A stretch of DNA of 64,000 nucleotides from an uncultured Collinsella sp. (GTDB lineage Bacteria > Actinomycetota > Coriobacteriia > Coriobacteriales > Coriobacteriaceae), in assembly GCA_902491765.1 (NCBI GenBank), contig CABUIY010000004.1, forward strand, positions 62,001 to 126,000, read 5' to 3'. A program made the translations under genes and the position numbers. The notes under the pieces are model-generated. The model was not told the DNA's origin and searched no databases. It saw only the letters and a program-made list of their open reading frames with translations. Positions 41,580-50,507 of the stretch are shown here, in pieces; position 1 is the first letter of the stretch; each line of letters opens with the position of its first letter.

Positions 41580-42623
41580 ATGGCGCTTTCCGAATACAGC
41601 AAGCGGCTGCTGGGCGCCTATGCCGAGCAGCCGTTCCTTATGGCTCCCATGGCGGGCGTGACCGACCCTGCCTACCGCATCATGTGCCGCCGCCGCGGTG
41701 CCAACCTTGCCTACAGCGAGATGGTGAGCGTGGCGGGCCTTGCCTATGCCAGCAACAAGACCTGGCGCCTGGTGCTACCGGCCGACGAGGAGCAGCAGAT
41801 TTGCGTGCAGCTCTTTGGCTCCAAGCCCGAGCAGTTTGCGAATGCCGTCGCCGCCGTCGAGGAGCGTGTGGGCGATCGCCTGTCATTGATCGATATCAAC
41901 ATGGCCTGTCCGGCTCGCAAGGTCGTTACCAAGGGCGAAGGCTCGGCGCTTATGCGCACGCCCGACCTGGCCGAGAAGATTGTCGAGGCAGCGGTGGGCG
42001 CGGCGCATGTTCCCGTGACCGTGAAGATCCGCAAGGGTTTTTATGCCGAGGACCGCAACGCCGCAACGTTTGCCCAGATGCTTGAAGGGGCGGGCGCCTC
42101 TGCAGTTGCCGTGCACGGTCGTTGTGCCACGCAGCTCTATACGGGCCAGGCCGATTGGTCTGTCGTCGATGAGGTGGCCGACGCCGTCGAGATTCCCGTT
42201 ATCGGTTCGGGCGATGTGTTCTGCGCCGAGGATGCCGCAGAGCATCTGCGCAGCTCGGGTGCCAGCGCGGTGTTTATCGCACGCGGCATCTACGGAAACC
42301 CCTGGGTTTTTGGTGATGCTCGCGCCCTTGCGCTCGATGGCATACCGGTGCCGGCACGCAGCTCCGTCGAGCGCCTGGACGCCCTGCGTGAGCACCTAAC
42401 GCTGACGCATGAGCTCCTGCCGCTCATGTCGCGTGCCCGCACGTACGCAAGCTGGTACTTAAAAGGCATGCCTCATGCCGCCGCTTGGCGTGCCCATGTG
42501 GTGCGCTGTTCCACTTACGAGGAGTTTATGGCGCTGGTTGATGAGATCGAGCGCGATGTGGTGGCCTGCGAGGCTGCCCTTGCCGCCGGCGAATCGGTGC
42601 CTCCACATCCGCTGGAGGCTTAA
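41580..42623 (+). CDS. dusB: tRNA-dihydrouridine synthase (DusB/NifR3 family)
   Basis: FMN enzyme that reduces uridines in the tRNA D-loop. FLMAPMAGVTDPAYR is the N-terminal FMN-binding segment, DINMACPARKV holds the catalytic Cys, VTVKIRKGF and VHGR bind FMN, and VIGSGDVFCAEDA and ARGIYGNPWVF close the barrel. 347 residues. ATG 41580 is used. It is close to lepA and hemW, suggesting co-transcription. Confidence 0.95.
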   Translation: MALSEYSKRLLGAYAEQPFLMAPMAGVTDPAYRIMCRRRGANLAYSEMVSVAGLAYASNKTWRLVLPADEEQQICVQLFGSKPEQFANAVAAVEERVGDRLSLIDINMACPARKVVTKGEGSALMRTPDLAEKIVEAAVGAAHVPVTVKIRKGFYAEDRNAATFAQMLEGAGASAVAVHGRCATQLYTGQADWSVVDEVADAVEIPVIGSGDVFCAEDAAEHLRSSGASAVFIARGIYGNPWVFGDARALALDGIPVPARSSVERLDALREHLTLTHELLPLMSRARTYASWYLKGMPHAAAWRAHVVRCSTYEEFMALVDEIERDVVACEAALAAGESVPPHPLEA

Positions 42624-42625
42624 GG

Positions 42626-43858
42626 GTGGCCGTTACCGCGCTGTACGTGCACGTGCCGTTTTGCGCCCAAAAGTGCCGGTACTGCGACTTTGACTCGCGC
42701 AGTTTTGCTCCGTGCGACCTGAGCGCTGCGCTCGATGTCTATTTTGAGCAGTTGTTCGCGCGCCTCGATGCTTTTGGCAAGGCTGGGGCCCTTGAACAGA
42801 TCCGCACCGTCTATGTTGGCGGTGGTACGCCGTCGCTGGCGGGGAAGCGCCTGGTGGAGCTGGCGCGGCGTATTCGTGCGTGGTGCGCCCCCGTTGAGTT
42901 TACCTGCGAGGCCAATCCCGAGTCGCTGACCGCCGAGCTTGCCGCTGCGCTTGCCAAGGTTGGTGTCACACGCGTCTCTCTGGGCGTGCAAACGCTCGAT
43001 AACATCGAACTTACCGCCATCGGCCGTATTCACGATGCCGATCGGGCGCTCGCCGCCATCGCGACGGTCAAGAACGCTGGGCTTGACGTGTCGTGCGACC
43101 TTATGTGCGGACTTCCCGGGCAGACCGCAGCGAGTTGGAAGCACACGCTCGATGGCGTGCTGGCGGCGGCTCCGCATCATGTGTCGGTCTACCCGCTTAC
43201 GCTTGAGGAGGGGACGCCCCTTTATCGCATGGCGTGCCGCGACGAGTCGGTCGAGCCCGACGAGGATTTTCAAGCTTCGTGCATGGATGTGGCGCGTGAG
43301 CGTCTGGGTGCGGCCGGCTATCACCCGTATGAGGTGGCAAGCTATGCGCTCGACGGCCATGAGTGCGCCCATAACATTGCCTACTGGACCGGCCAGGGCT
43401 ATTTGGGCCTGGGTCGCTCTGCCGCGGGCATGCTCGATGCCGAGGATTTCGATCGTCTTGCAGGTTTGTTCCCCGGCGTGTCTTCTCGAGGCGATTCGTA
43501 CCGCGTGCGTCTGGTGCAACGTGACGATGACGCGACGGCGTTCGAGGCCGAATATCTCTCGCAGCGCGAGGCCGCGGCCGAAGACCTGATGCTTGCTTGT
43601 CGCATGACGCGCGGTGTCGCGTCCGACCTTTTGGTTCGCGCGGCTCGTGCCGTCCCGGCCGATGAGCTGGCAGCTGCCTGCGATCGCGCGCTCGAATTGG
43701 GTCTTGCCACTTGGGTGCCCGAGACGCTCGGAGTCCATGAGGGACCCTTCACTTCGGCAGATGTCATCGCGGGCCATGTTCGAGCTCGTTTAGCGCCGAC
43801 ACACCTGGGCTGGCTCGATGGAAATGTTCTGTTCGAGCTGTTTTGGGATCTAGCTTAG
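42626..43858 (+). CDS. hemW: Radical SAM heme chaperone HemW
   Basis: HemW-like proteins resemble coproporphyrinogen III dehydrogenase but act as heme chaperones. YVHVPFCAQKCRYCDFDS is the [4Fe-4S] CxxxCxxC motif followed by the diagnostic Asp-Phe; VYVGGGTPSL, VTRVSLGVQT and CDLMCGLPGQT are further radical-SAM and family segments. 410 residues. GTG 42626 follows dusB directly. lepA-hemW adjacency is common in Gram-positive bacteria, and hemW usually precedes hrcA/dnaJ or dnaJ, as here. Confidence 0.93.
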   Translation: MAVTALYVHVPFCAQKCRYCDFDSRSFAPCDLSAALDVYFEQLFARLDAFGKAGALEQIRTVYVGGGTPSLAGKRLVELARRIRAWCAPVEFTCEANPESLTAELAAALAKVGVTRVSLGVQTLDNIELTAIGRIHDADRALAAIATVKNAGLDVSCDLMCGLPGQTAASWKHTLDGVLAAAPHHVSVYPLTLEEGTPLYRMACRDESVEPDEDFQASCMDVARERLGAAGYHPYEVASYALDGHECAHNIAYWTGQGYLGLGRSAAGMLDAEDFDRLAGLFPGVSSRGDSYRVRLVQRDDDATAFEAEYLSQREAAAEDLMLACRMTRGVASDLLVRAARAVPADELAAACDRALELGLATWVPETLGVHEGPFTSADVIAGHVRARLAPTHLGWLDGNVLFELFWDLA

Positions 43859-43916
43859 GTCGCTCGGGTAGAATTACCGAAATATATACGCTGCTGTGAG
43901 CAGGAGGTTGCCGCGC

Positions 43917-45020
43917 ATGGCGACGATGAACGAAAAAGATTACTACGAGATTCTGGGTGTCTCCAAGGACGCCACCTCACGTGATATTCAAAAGGCCTTT
44001 CAGCAAAAGGCCCGCAAGCTCCATCCGGACGTCAACAAAGAGCCGGATGCCGAGGAAAAGTTTAAAGAGGTTTCCGAGGCCTACGCCGTGCTTTCGGACG
44101 AGCAGAAGCGTTCGCGCTACGACGCCATGCGTTCGGGCAACCCCTTCGCCGGCGCTCCTACGGCTTCGCCCTATGGCGGCGGCTACGCCGGCAGCGCGGG
44201 CTATGGCAATCCCTTTGAGGGCGGTTTTCCCTTTGGTGGCGCCTGGGGCCAGCCGCGTCGCGGGCAGGCTGCCTACAATCCCGAGAACGGCGCCAACGTG
44301 GTCGTCGATATCAAACTCGACGCCAAGGAGGCCAAGGGCGGTGCCCGCAAGACCGTCCGCTACACGCGCTTCGATACCTGTAACAACTGCGGCGGTTCGG
44401 GCTCCGTTTCGTCTGAGCATGCCCATACCTGCCCGAGCTGCGGTGGCCGCGGCCACATCGACGTCGACCTGTCCTTCCTGTTTGGTGCGGGCACGTTCCA
44501 GTCGGTCTGCCCCGAGTGCGGCGGTTCCGGTAAGGTCGTGGCCGACCCCTGCCCTGATTGCGGCGGCAGCGGTCGTACTCGCGTAACCTCCGAGCAGACG
44601 ATTGAGTTTCCTGCCGGCACGCACGATGGCGACGAGGTCCGCATTGGCGGCATGGGTCATGCTGGCACCAACGGTGCCGCGGGCGGCGATCTGGTCGGCC
44701 GCGCCCATGTTGAGGCCGAGCGCTTGGAAGGCAAAGCTCGTACCGGTTTTTACCTGATGGGCATCGTGGCGCCGTTTTTGGTGCTATCGGCCATCTCGGG
44801 CGTGTTCTCGGCCTTTGCCGTGATGTGCTTTATTCCGTTTGCCATGGGCCTGTTCATGGTGCTCTCGGACGGCGTGCTGCACCGCAGCCTGCTGTGGTGG
44901 AAGCGCGGCGCGATGCAGTTTGCCAACGGTTTTGCCAACGGATTTATGTTTGCGCTCGTGTCGGTTTGGTTTGCGAGCTGCTCGCAACGTGCCATGCTTT
45001 CACCCTACGCAATGCAATAA
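43917..45020 (+). CDS. DnaJ-like chaperone with C-terminal membrane segments
   Basis: J domain at residues ~5-72 with H36-P37-D38, a Gly/Phe-rich linker, then a full four-repeat zinc domain ([32 protein letters not shown]) and the first C-terminal beta domain ending in [10 protein letters not shown]. At the point where the second C-terminal domain should begin, the protein instead shows about three hydrophobic segments (residues ~278-296, 297-318 and 335-355). It therefore looks like a membrane-tethered DnaJ that cannot dimerise by the usual C-terminus. ATG 43917 has CAGGAGG upstream. A canonical DnaJ follows. Which of the two is the main DnaK partner is not shown by the sequence. Confidence 0.88.
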   Translation: MATMNEKDYYEILGVSKDATSRDIQKAFQQKARKLHPDVNKEPDAEEKFKEVSEAYAVLSDEQKRSRYDAMRSGNPFAGAPTASPYGGGYAGSAGYGNPFEGGFPFGGAWGQPRRGQAAYNPENGANVVVDIKLDAKEAKGGARKTVRYTRFDTCNNCGGSGSVSSEHAHTCPSCGGRGHIDVDLSFLFGAGTFQSVCPECGGSGKVVADPCPDCGGSGRTRVTSEQTIEFPAGTHDGDEVRIGGMGHAGTNGAAGGDLVGRAHVEAERLEGKARTGFYLMGIVAPFLVLSAISGVFSAFAVMCFIPFAMGLFMVLSDGVLHRSLLWWKRGAMQFANGFANGFMFALVSVWFASCSQRAMLSPYAMQ

Positions 45021-45101
45021 CATCAAACCCTCTGTTTGCGGCCGGCCCAGCTTGGGTATAGGACGCACTGTGACAATAATGAAAGTCGGAAGGATTCGGT
45101 C

Positions 45102-46250
45102 GTGTCGGAAAATAGGGATTACTACGAGGTGCTTGGCGTCGACAAGGATGCCGACGCGCGGACGATTAAGCGCGCGTTTCTAAAGAAGGCCCGTACCGTA
45201 CACCCGGACGTTTCGGACGACCCCGAGGCCGAGGCCAAGTTCAAAGAGCTCAACGAGGCATATTCCGTTCTTTCCGATGAGCAGAAGCGTGCTAACTACG
45301 ACCGTTACGGCATTGCCGACGGCCCTGGTGGTTCGGGCTACGTCGATATCAACGATATCTTTGGCGGCATGGGCATGGACGACCTCTTCTCGTCGTTCTT
45401 TGGCGGCGGTGCCGGCGGTGGCGCCCGAAATCGCCGTGAGCGTCGTCGCGGCCGCGACATGGCCATCTCGCTTTCGGTGACGCTCGAGGAGGCGGCACTC
45501 GGGTGCAAAAAGACGATCAGCTATGACCGCCTTGCTCCCTGTGAGGATTGCAATGGCACCGGTAGGGCCGAGGGCGCGCAGGAAAAGCAGTGCAGCCGCT
45601 GCCACGGCACGGGCTATGTCACGACGGTCCAGCGTTCGTTCCTGGGCCAGGTTCAGTCCTCTTCGCCTTGTCCCGACTGCCACGGCGAGGGCACGGTCAT
45701 CGATCATCCCTGCGAGACCTGCGACGGTCAGGGCCGCACGCCTTCGCATGAAAAGATCGACATCGATATCCCCGCCGGTGTTTCGACCGGTCGCCAGCTG
45801 CGCGTGAGCGGCTTTGGCGAGGCTGGCCTTCGCGGCGAGCCCTCGGGCGACCTGATCGTCAACGTGCGCGTCGCCGACCACGAGCGTTTTAAGCGCAACG
45901 GTGACGACCTGTACCTCGTGAGCGATATTTCGATTGCGCAGGCAGCGCTCGGCTGCGAGATCGAGGTCGAGGGCATTATGCCCGATGAGGTCGTCAAGGT
46001 GACGGTCCCTGCTGGTACACAGTACGGCGACACCGTGAGCGTCAATAATTACGGCATGCCGCGCATTGGCGGTGGCGGTTCGCGTGGTCGCCTGATCGTG
46101 CAACTGCGCGTGGTCGTTCCCACCAATCTTTCCAATAAGCAACACGAGCTGCTCCGTGCTTTTGCCGATGAGATGGGCGATGACGTCGCTTCCGGTAAGA
46201 AGTCGGTGACCGACCGTATCAAGAGTGCCCTCGACGATATCCTCGATTAA
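45102..46250 (+). CDS. dnaJ: Chaperone protein DnaJ (canonical)
   Basis: Co-chaperone of DnaK. J domain with HPD in TVHPDVSDD, Gly-rich linker (FFGGGAGGGARN), four zinc repeats (CEDCNGTG, CSRCHGTG, CPDCHGEG, CETCDGQG), and both C-terminal beta domains (GDLIVNVRV, then EVEGIMPDEVVKVTVPAG). 382 residues, typical of actinobacterial DnaJ. GTG 45102 with GGAAGG eight bases upstream is preferred to the longer frame. It directly precedes mtaB. Confidence 0.95.
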   Translation: MSENRDYYEVLGVDKDADARTIKRAFLKKARTVHPDVSDDPEAEAKFKELNEAYSVLSDEQKRANYDRYGIADGPGGSGYVDINDIFGGMGMDDLFSSFFGGGAGGGARNRRERRRGRDMAISLSVTLEEAALGCKKTISYDRLAPCEDCNGTGRAEGAQEKQCSRCHGTGYVTTVQRSFLGQVQSSSPCPDCHGEGTVIDHPCETCDGQGRTPSHEKIDIDIPAGVSTGRQLRVSGFGEAGLRGEPSGDLIVNVRVADHERFKRNGDDLYLVSDISIAQAALGCEIEVEGIMPDEVVKVTVPAGTQYGDTVSVNNYGMPRIGGGGSRGRLIVQLRVVVPTNLSNKQHELLRAFADEMGDDVASGKKSVTDRIKSALDDILD

Positions 46251-46259
46251 GGAGCCCGC

Positions 46260-47552
46260 GTGCTCGCACCCCATATTTCCGTCGTCAACCTCGGCTGCCG
46301 CGTCAACCGGGTTGAGTCTGACCGTATCACTGCCGATCTTATGCGCCTGGGCTTTGCTATTGTGGATCCCCAGGATGCCGATCTGATCGTCATTAACACC
46401 TGTGCCGTTACGGGCGAGGCCGAGGCCAAGACCCGTAAGGCCGTCCGTCATGCGCTGGCCCATCCTAACGACCCTTACGTGGTCGTAACCGGCTGCGTCG
46501 TCAACCTGCATCCCGAGGAGTTGCTGGAGCTCTCCGATCGCGTGATCGCCGAGCCGTCCAAGATTGACGTCGCCGAGCGCGTCTGCGAGGTGCTGGGTGT
46601 CGAATCCGATACCGTTCCCGCCTGCAGCGATGGCGAGGTGGTCGATGCGCTCGGTCGCTCTCGCCTGGGCGTGAAGATTCAGGACGGCTGCAACCATCGC
46701 TGCACCTATTGCATTGTGTGGAAGGCACGCGGCCCCGAGCGCTCCGTGCCCGTCGAGTCCGTGCTCGAGCAAGTTCGCGAGGCCCAGGAGGCCGGCGTGC
46801 CCGAGGTGGTGCTGACCGGTGTGAACCTGGGTGCCTACGATGGCAAGAGCGCGACCGACGAGCACGTCGAAATCGATGAGCTGCTCGAGGCCATCATGGA
46901 GCGCACGTCTATTCCGCATGTGCGCATTTCCTCGGTCGAGCCCATGGATATCTCTGAGCGCCTGCTTAAGGTTATGGCGCGCTATCCGCAGCGTATCGCC
47001 CCGTTTTTGCACCTGCCCGTGCAGTCCGGCTGCACGGCGACCCTGCATCGCATGGGCCGTCCCTATAGTGCGGAGGCCTTTGAGGACACGGTGCGTATGA
47101 TTCGCGCCAATCTGCCGCAGGCGTCACTTTCTTGCGACGTTATTGTCGGCTTCCCTGGTGAGACGGACGAGGAGTTCGAGGAGTCGCTGGCGCTGTGCCG
47201 CCGTGTGGGTTTCTCGCGTATGCACGTGTTCCGCTACAGCAAGCGTCCCGGTACCCTTGCTGCCGACATGCCCGACCAGGTTCCGCCCGAGGTTATGGCC
47301 GAGCGCAGCCGCCGTATGCGGGCCGCCGCACAGGAGCTCGCTATTGCCGACGCTCGTCGTCGCGTGGGCACGGTCGAGCGTGCCGTGCTCGAGTATGGCG
47401 ACAACCTGACGCTCGGCTCGTTCCATCATGCCCGTCTTGACGATACCTGTGGACTTACAGCCCCGTGCCTGCTCGATGTTGCTATCATCGGAGTCGATGA
47501 TTCCGGCTTGGTCCATGCACGCAGGGAGGTTCATGGAAGCCTCGAAGATTAG
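46260..47552 (+). CDS. mtaB: tRNA (N6-threonylcarbamoyladenosine(37)-C2)-methylthiotransferase MtaB
   Basis: Radical-SAM methylthiotransferase that converts t6A37 to ms2t6A37 in tRNA. The three N-terminal Cys ligands lie in NLGCRVNRVESD, NTCAVTGEAE and TGCVVNLHPEE; the radical SAM motif is CNHRCTYCIVW. NLGCRVN rather than LGCAKN favours MtaB over RimO or MiaB. 430 residues, with a short TRAM-like end. GTG 46260 has GGAG upstream. dnaJ-mtaB(-phoH-ybeY) order is typical of Gram-positive bacteria. Confidence 0.92.
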   Translation: MLAPHISVVNLGCRVNRVESDRITADLMRLGFAIVDPQDADLIVINTCAVTGEAEAKTRKAVRHALAHPNDPYVVVTGCVVNLHPEELLELSDRVIAEPSKIDVAERVCEVLGVESDTVPACSDGEVVDALGRSRLGVKIQDGCNHRCTYCIVWKARGPERSVPVESVLEQVREAQEAGVPEVVLTGVNLGAYDGKSATDEHVEIDELLEAIMERTSIPHVRISSVEPMDISERLLKVMARYPQRIAPFLHLPVQSGCTATLHRMGRPYSAEAFEDTVRMIRANLPQASLSCDVIVGFPGETDEEFEESLALCRRVGFSRMHVFRYSKRPGTLAADMPDQVPPEVMAERSRRMRAAAQELAIADARRRVGTVERAVLEYGDNLTLGSFHHARLDDTCGLTAPCLLDVAIIGVDDSGLVHARREVHGSLED

Positions 47553-48519
47553 ACTTACCGTTCCCGAGGGGATTGATCCCTCGCGCGTTTTGGGCGCCGG
47601 CGACGGCGTCCTTCGTGCGCTCGAGAGCTTGGTTCGCGCTCATGTGGTCGCCCGTGGCGATAGCATCTCCGTGAGCGGCGACCCGGACGAGGTCGAACTC
47701 GTGGCGCGCTTTTTCGAGCACGCTTTTCGCGAGGCGGCCGCCGGGCGCACGCTGTCTGCCGACGATGTCTCTCGCTGCCTGGCCGTCTTGCGCGACGGTG
47801 AGCACGAGGCTACGTCGCTTCGCGATGACGTGCTGCTTTCGTATCGCGGCCGCGTCATTCGCCCCAAGACGCTCGGGCAAAAGCGCTATGTGGATGCCAT
47901 CCGCTCGCATACCATCACGTTTGGCTTGGGTCCTGCCGGTACCGGTAAGACCTATCTGGCCATGGCGCTCGCCGTTGCCGCGCTCAAGCGTCACGAGGTG
48001 GGCCGTCTGATCTTGACGCGTCCGGTTGTCGAGGCGGGGGAGAATCTGGGCTTTTTGCCCGGCACCCTCGAGGAAAAGATCGATCCCTACATGCGTCCGC
48101 TTTACGACGCTCTTTTTGACATGATGGATCGCGAGCGCACCGATGAGCTTATGGAGCGCGGCGTGATTGAGATCGCCCCGCTTGCCTACATGCGCGGCCG
48201 CACGCTGAGTGATGCCTTCGTGGTGCTCGACGAGGCGCAAAATACCACGCCCGAGCAGATGAAGATGTTCCTGACGCGCCTGGGCTTCAACTCCAAGTTC
48301 GTGATTACCGGCGACCTGAGCCAGCGCGACCTGGTGGGTCGTCGTGGTGGCTTGGCGGATGTCGAGAAGATTTTGGGCCGTGTCGATGATGTCGCATTTT
48401 CGCACCTCGAGCGTGCCGACGTGGTGCGCCATGCCTTGGTGGGACGTATCGTCGAGGCATACGATACTTATGATGATGTGCGCGAGAAGCGCGTACGTGA
48501 CCGAAAGGAGTCCCGTTGA
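47533..48519 (+). CDS. phoH: PhoH-like ATPase
   Basis: Cytoplasmic P-loop ATPase of the PhoH family, often encoded with YbeY and implicated in RNA metabolism. Walker A is LGPAGTGKTYLA, Walker B AFVVLDEAQN, and LTRPVVEAGENLGFLPG and ITGDLSQRDL are PhoH signatures. 328 residues. ATG 47533, with GGGAGG upstream, lies inside the mtaB 3' end; its own stop overlaps the ybeY TTG start. Confidence 0.95.
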   Translation: MEASKIRLTVPEGIDPSRVLGAGDGVLRALESLVRAHVVARGDSISVSGDPDEVELVARFFEHAFREAAAGRTLSADDVSRCLAVLRDGEHEATSLRDDVLLSYRGRVIRPKTLGQKRYVDAIRSHTITFGLGPAGTGKTYLAMALAVAALKRHEVGRLILTRPVVEAGENLGFLPGTLEEKIDPYMRPLYDALFDMMDRERTDELMERGVIEIAPLAYMRGRTLSDAFVVLDEAQNTTPEQMKMFLTRLGFNSKFVITGDLSQRDLVGRRGGLADVEKILGRVDDVAFSHLERADVVRHALVGRIVEAYDTYDDVREKRVRDRKESR

Positions 48520-49025
48520 GTGTATTGATCAGCAACGATGCCGAGCTCGATACGCTGCTCGACGCGCAGGAGGTGGAGCACATCTGCGAGGTTGTGCTTG
48601 CCGCCGAGGGCGTTGAGCGTGAAGTCGAGATTTCCCTTTCGTATGTCGACGAGGACGAGATGCACGAGCTCAACCACGAGTGGCGCGGTATCGACCGCAC
48701 CACCGATGTGCTCTCGTTTGAGTGCGATTCGGCCTTTGACGATGACATTCCCGCCGATGAGACGCTCGAGCTCGGCGATATCATCTTGGCCCCGCAGGTT
48801 ATTGCCCGTCAGGGCCCCGGTTTTGGCAATAGCCCCGCTGACGAGTGCCGTCTGATGCTCGTACACGGAATGCTGCACCTGCTGGGCTATGACCACATCG
48901 AGGACGACGAGGCCGAGGTCATGGAGGCCCGCGAGGACGCCATCCTGCGCGATCTGTCGCTCGAGCGCGGCGAGGACCCTAAGCTAGTCCACGTCGGCCC
49001 CATCACCAACCACGCCCACGACTAG
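48516..49025 (+). CDS. ybeY: Endoribonuclease YbeY
   Basis: Zinc RNase for 16S rRNA 3'-end maturation and ribosome quality control. The metal site HGMLHLLGYDHIEDDEA fits HxxxHxxGYDH, and HEWRGIDRTTDVLSFE is the second conserved stretch. 169 residues. TTG 48516 overlaps the phoH stop with GAAAGGAG upstream. It precedes dgkA and era, the usual order. Confidence 0.96.
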   Translation: MSVLISNDAELDTLLDAQEVEHICEVVLAAEGVEREVEISLSYVDEDEMHELNHEWRGIDRTTDVLSFECDSAFDDDIPADETLELGDIILAPQVIARQGPGFGNSPADECRLMLVHGMLHLLGYDHIEDDEAEVMEAREDAILRDLSLERGEDPKLVHVGPITNHAHD

Positions 49026-49034
49026 GAGCCGTCT

Positions 49035-49412
49035 ATGATTCCCGGATCGAACAAGGACCATCCGTCCTTCTTTAAGTCGTTTTCCTACGCCATGGAGGGC
49101 TTCGTCACCGCCGTCAAGACCGAGCGCAACATTAAGGTCATGCTCGTTGCGGGCGTGTGCACCGTCATTGCCGGCTGTATCGTGGGCCTCGACATTGCCG
49201 AATGGGCCACGATTATCATCTGTTGTGGCTTGGTGATTCACGGCGAGCTGTGCAACACCGCTATGGAGGCCATCGTCGACCTGGCGACCCAGGAGCTCCA
49301 TCCGCTGGCCAAGCGTGCGAAGGACATCGCCGCCGCCTCTGTATACGTTCTTTCCATCACTGCCGCGATTGTGGGCGTGCTGGTATTTGCCCACGCGCTC
49401 GGCTTTATTTAG
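49035..49412 (+). CDS. dgkA: Undecaprenol/diacylglycerol kinase (DgkA/UdpK family)
   Basis: Small membrane kinase recycling undecaprenol or diacylglycerol. 125 residues with three hydrophobic segments; the signature GELCNTAMEAIVDLATQE and HPLAKRAKDIAAASV is present. In Gram-positive bacteria this gene lies between ybeY and era, as here, and prefers undecaprenol as substrate. ATG 49035. Confidence 0.93.
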   Translation: MIPGSNKDHPSFFKSFSYAMEGFVTAVKTERNIKVMLVAGVCTVIAGCIVGLDIAEWATIIICCGLVIHGELCNTAMEAIVDLATQELHPLAKRAKDIAAASVYVLSITAAIVGVLVFAHALGFI

Positions 49413-49424
49413 AAAGGGATTCCC

Positions 49425-50492
49425 ATGTCCGACAATATGCAGCCTACCGATGAGATTTTGGATGACGAGACTTTGGACGCGGTGGATACCGAGGGGCTCG
49501 AGGATGTCGAGGAGTTCGACCCGTTTGAGGGCATGAGCGATGAGGAGCTCGACGCCCTGTGCGACGAGGATGAGAACCTCGCGGGCTTTGGTGACGTGGA
49601 ACCCGGTTTCCGCAGCGGCTTTGTGGCCCTGGTCGGACGCCCCAACGCCGGCAAGTCCACGCTGCTTAATGCCTGCTATGGCAAAAAGGTCGCCATCACC
49701 TCGCCGGTGGCTCAGACGACCCGCCGCCGCATGCGCGCCGTCGTCAACCGTCCCGGCTACCAGCTGGTCTTTGTCGATACCCCGGGTATTCATAAGCCCA
49801 AGGACGGCCTGGGGTCCGAGCTCAACAAGAGCGCACTGTTCGAGTTGAACGATGTCGACGTCGTCGCGTTTTTGGTTGATGCCACCAAGCCCATCGGCAG
49901 GGGAGACGCCTGGGTTGCCGAGCGTGTCAAGAACGCTCGTTCCAAGAAGGTCCTGGTGCTCACCAAGGCCGATGAGGCCGACCCCGCACAAGTCATGGAG
50001 CAGCTTAAGGCCGCCCACGAGCTCATGGACTATGACGACGAGATCGTGACGTCGTCGGTCAAGAACTTCAACGTCGATGCCTTCATTGAGACCGTTGCGC
50101 ACTTTTTGCCCGAGGGCCCGCGTTGGTTCCCCGAGGACATGGGTACCGACGCTTCCGACGAGACACTCGTTGCCGAGTTTGTGCGCGAGAAGGTCTTGCG
50201 CCGCACCCGTGATGAGATCCCGCACTCCGTTGGCGTGATCTGCGATGCGCTCGAGCAGACCAAGAAGGTGCTGCGCGTGCACGCCACCATTTACGTCGAG
50301 CGCGAGGGCCAAAAGGGCATCATCATCGGCAAGGGCGGCGAGATGATCAAGCATATCGGTATCGACGCCCGACGCGATCTTGAACGCATTTTTGGCACGC
50401 AGGTCTTTTTGGAGCTGGACGTGAAGGTCAAGGCCGGCTGGCGTGACGACGAGGCCCAGATTCGCCGCTTTGGCTACAATGCCGAGGACTAA
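49425..50492 (+). CDS. era: GTPase Era with acidic N-terminal extension
   Basis: Binds the 3' end of 16S rRNA during 30S assembly. G1 GRPNAGKST starts near residue 69, G3 DTPGIHKPK follows, and the C-terminal KH domain contains IIIGKGGEMIKHIG. The core matches Era, but it is preceded by about 62 residues rich in Asp and Glu (for example DEILDDETLDAVD and FEGMSDEELDALCDEDE), absent from typical ~300-residue Era. ATG 49425 with AAAGGGA upstream is well supported and no later start has a good binding site, so the extension is likely real. Confidence 0.94.
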   Translation: MSDNMQPTDEILDDETLDAVDTEGLEDVEEFDPFEGMSDEELDALCDEDENLAGFGDVEPGFRSGFVALVGRPNAGKSTLLNACYGKKVAITSPVAQTTRRRMRAVVNRPGYQLVFVDTPGIHKPKDGLGSELNKSALFELNDVDVVAFLVDATKPIGRGDAWVAERVKNARSKKVLVLTKADEADPAQVMEQLKAAHELMDYDDEIVTSSVKNFNVDAFIETVAHFLPEGPRWFPEDMGTDASDETLVAEFVREKVLRRTRDEIPHSVGVICDALEQTKKVLRVHATIYVEREGQKGIIIGKGGEMIKHIGIDARRDLERIFGTQVFLELDVKVKAGWRDDEAQIRRFGYNAED

Positions 50493-50507
50493 GGACGCGC
50501 GGCGCGC

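Noticed and set aside
45180..47048. A 622-codon minus-strand open frame across dnaJ and mtaB
   Set aside because: Antisense to two well-identified genes, with low-complexity composition and no ribosome binding site. Similar antisense frames at 48984-50909 and 51776-54058 were dropped for the same reason.
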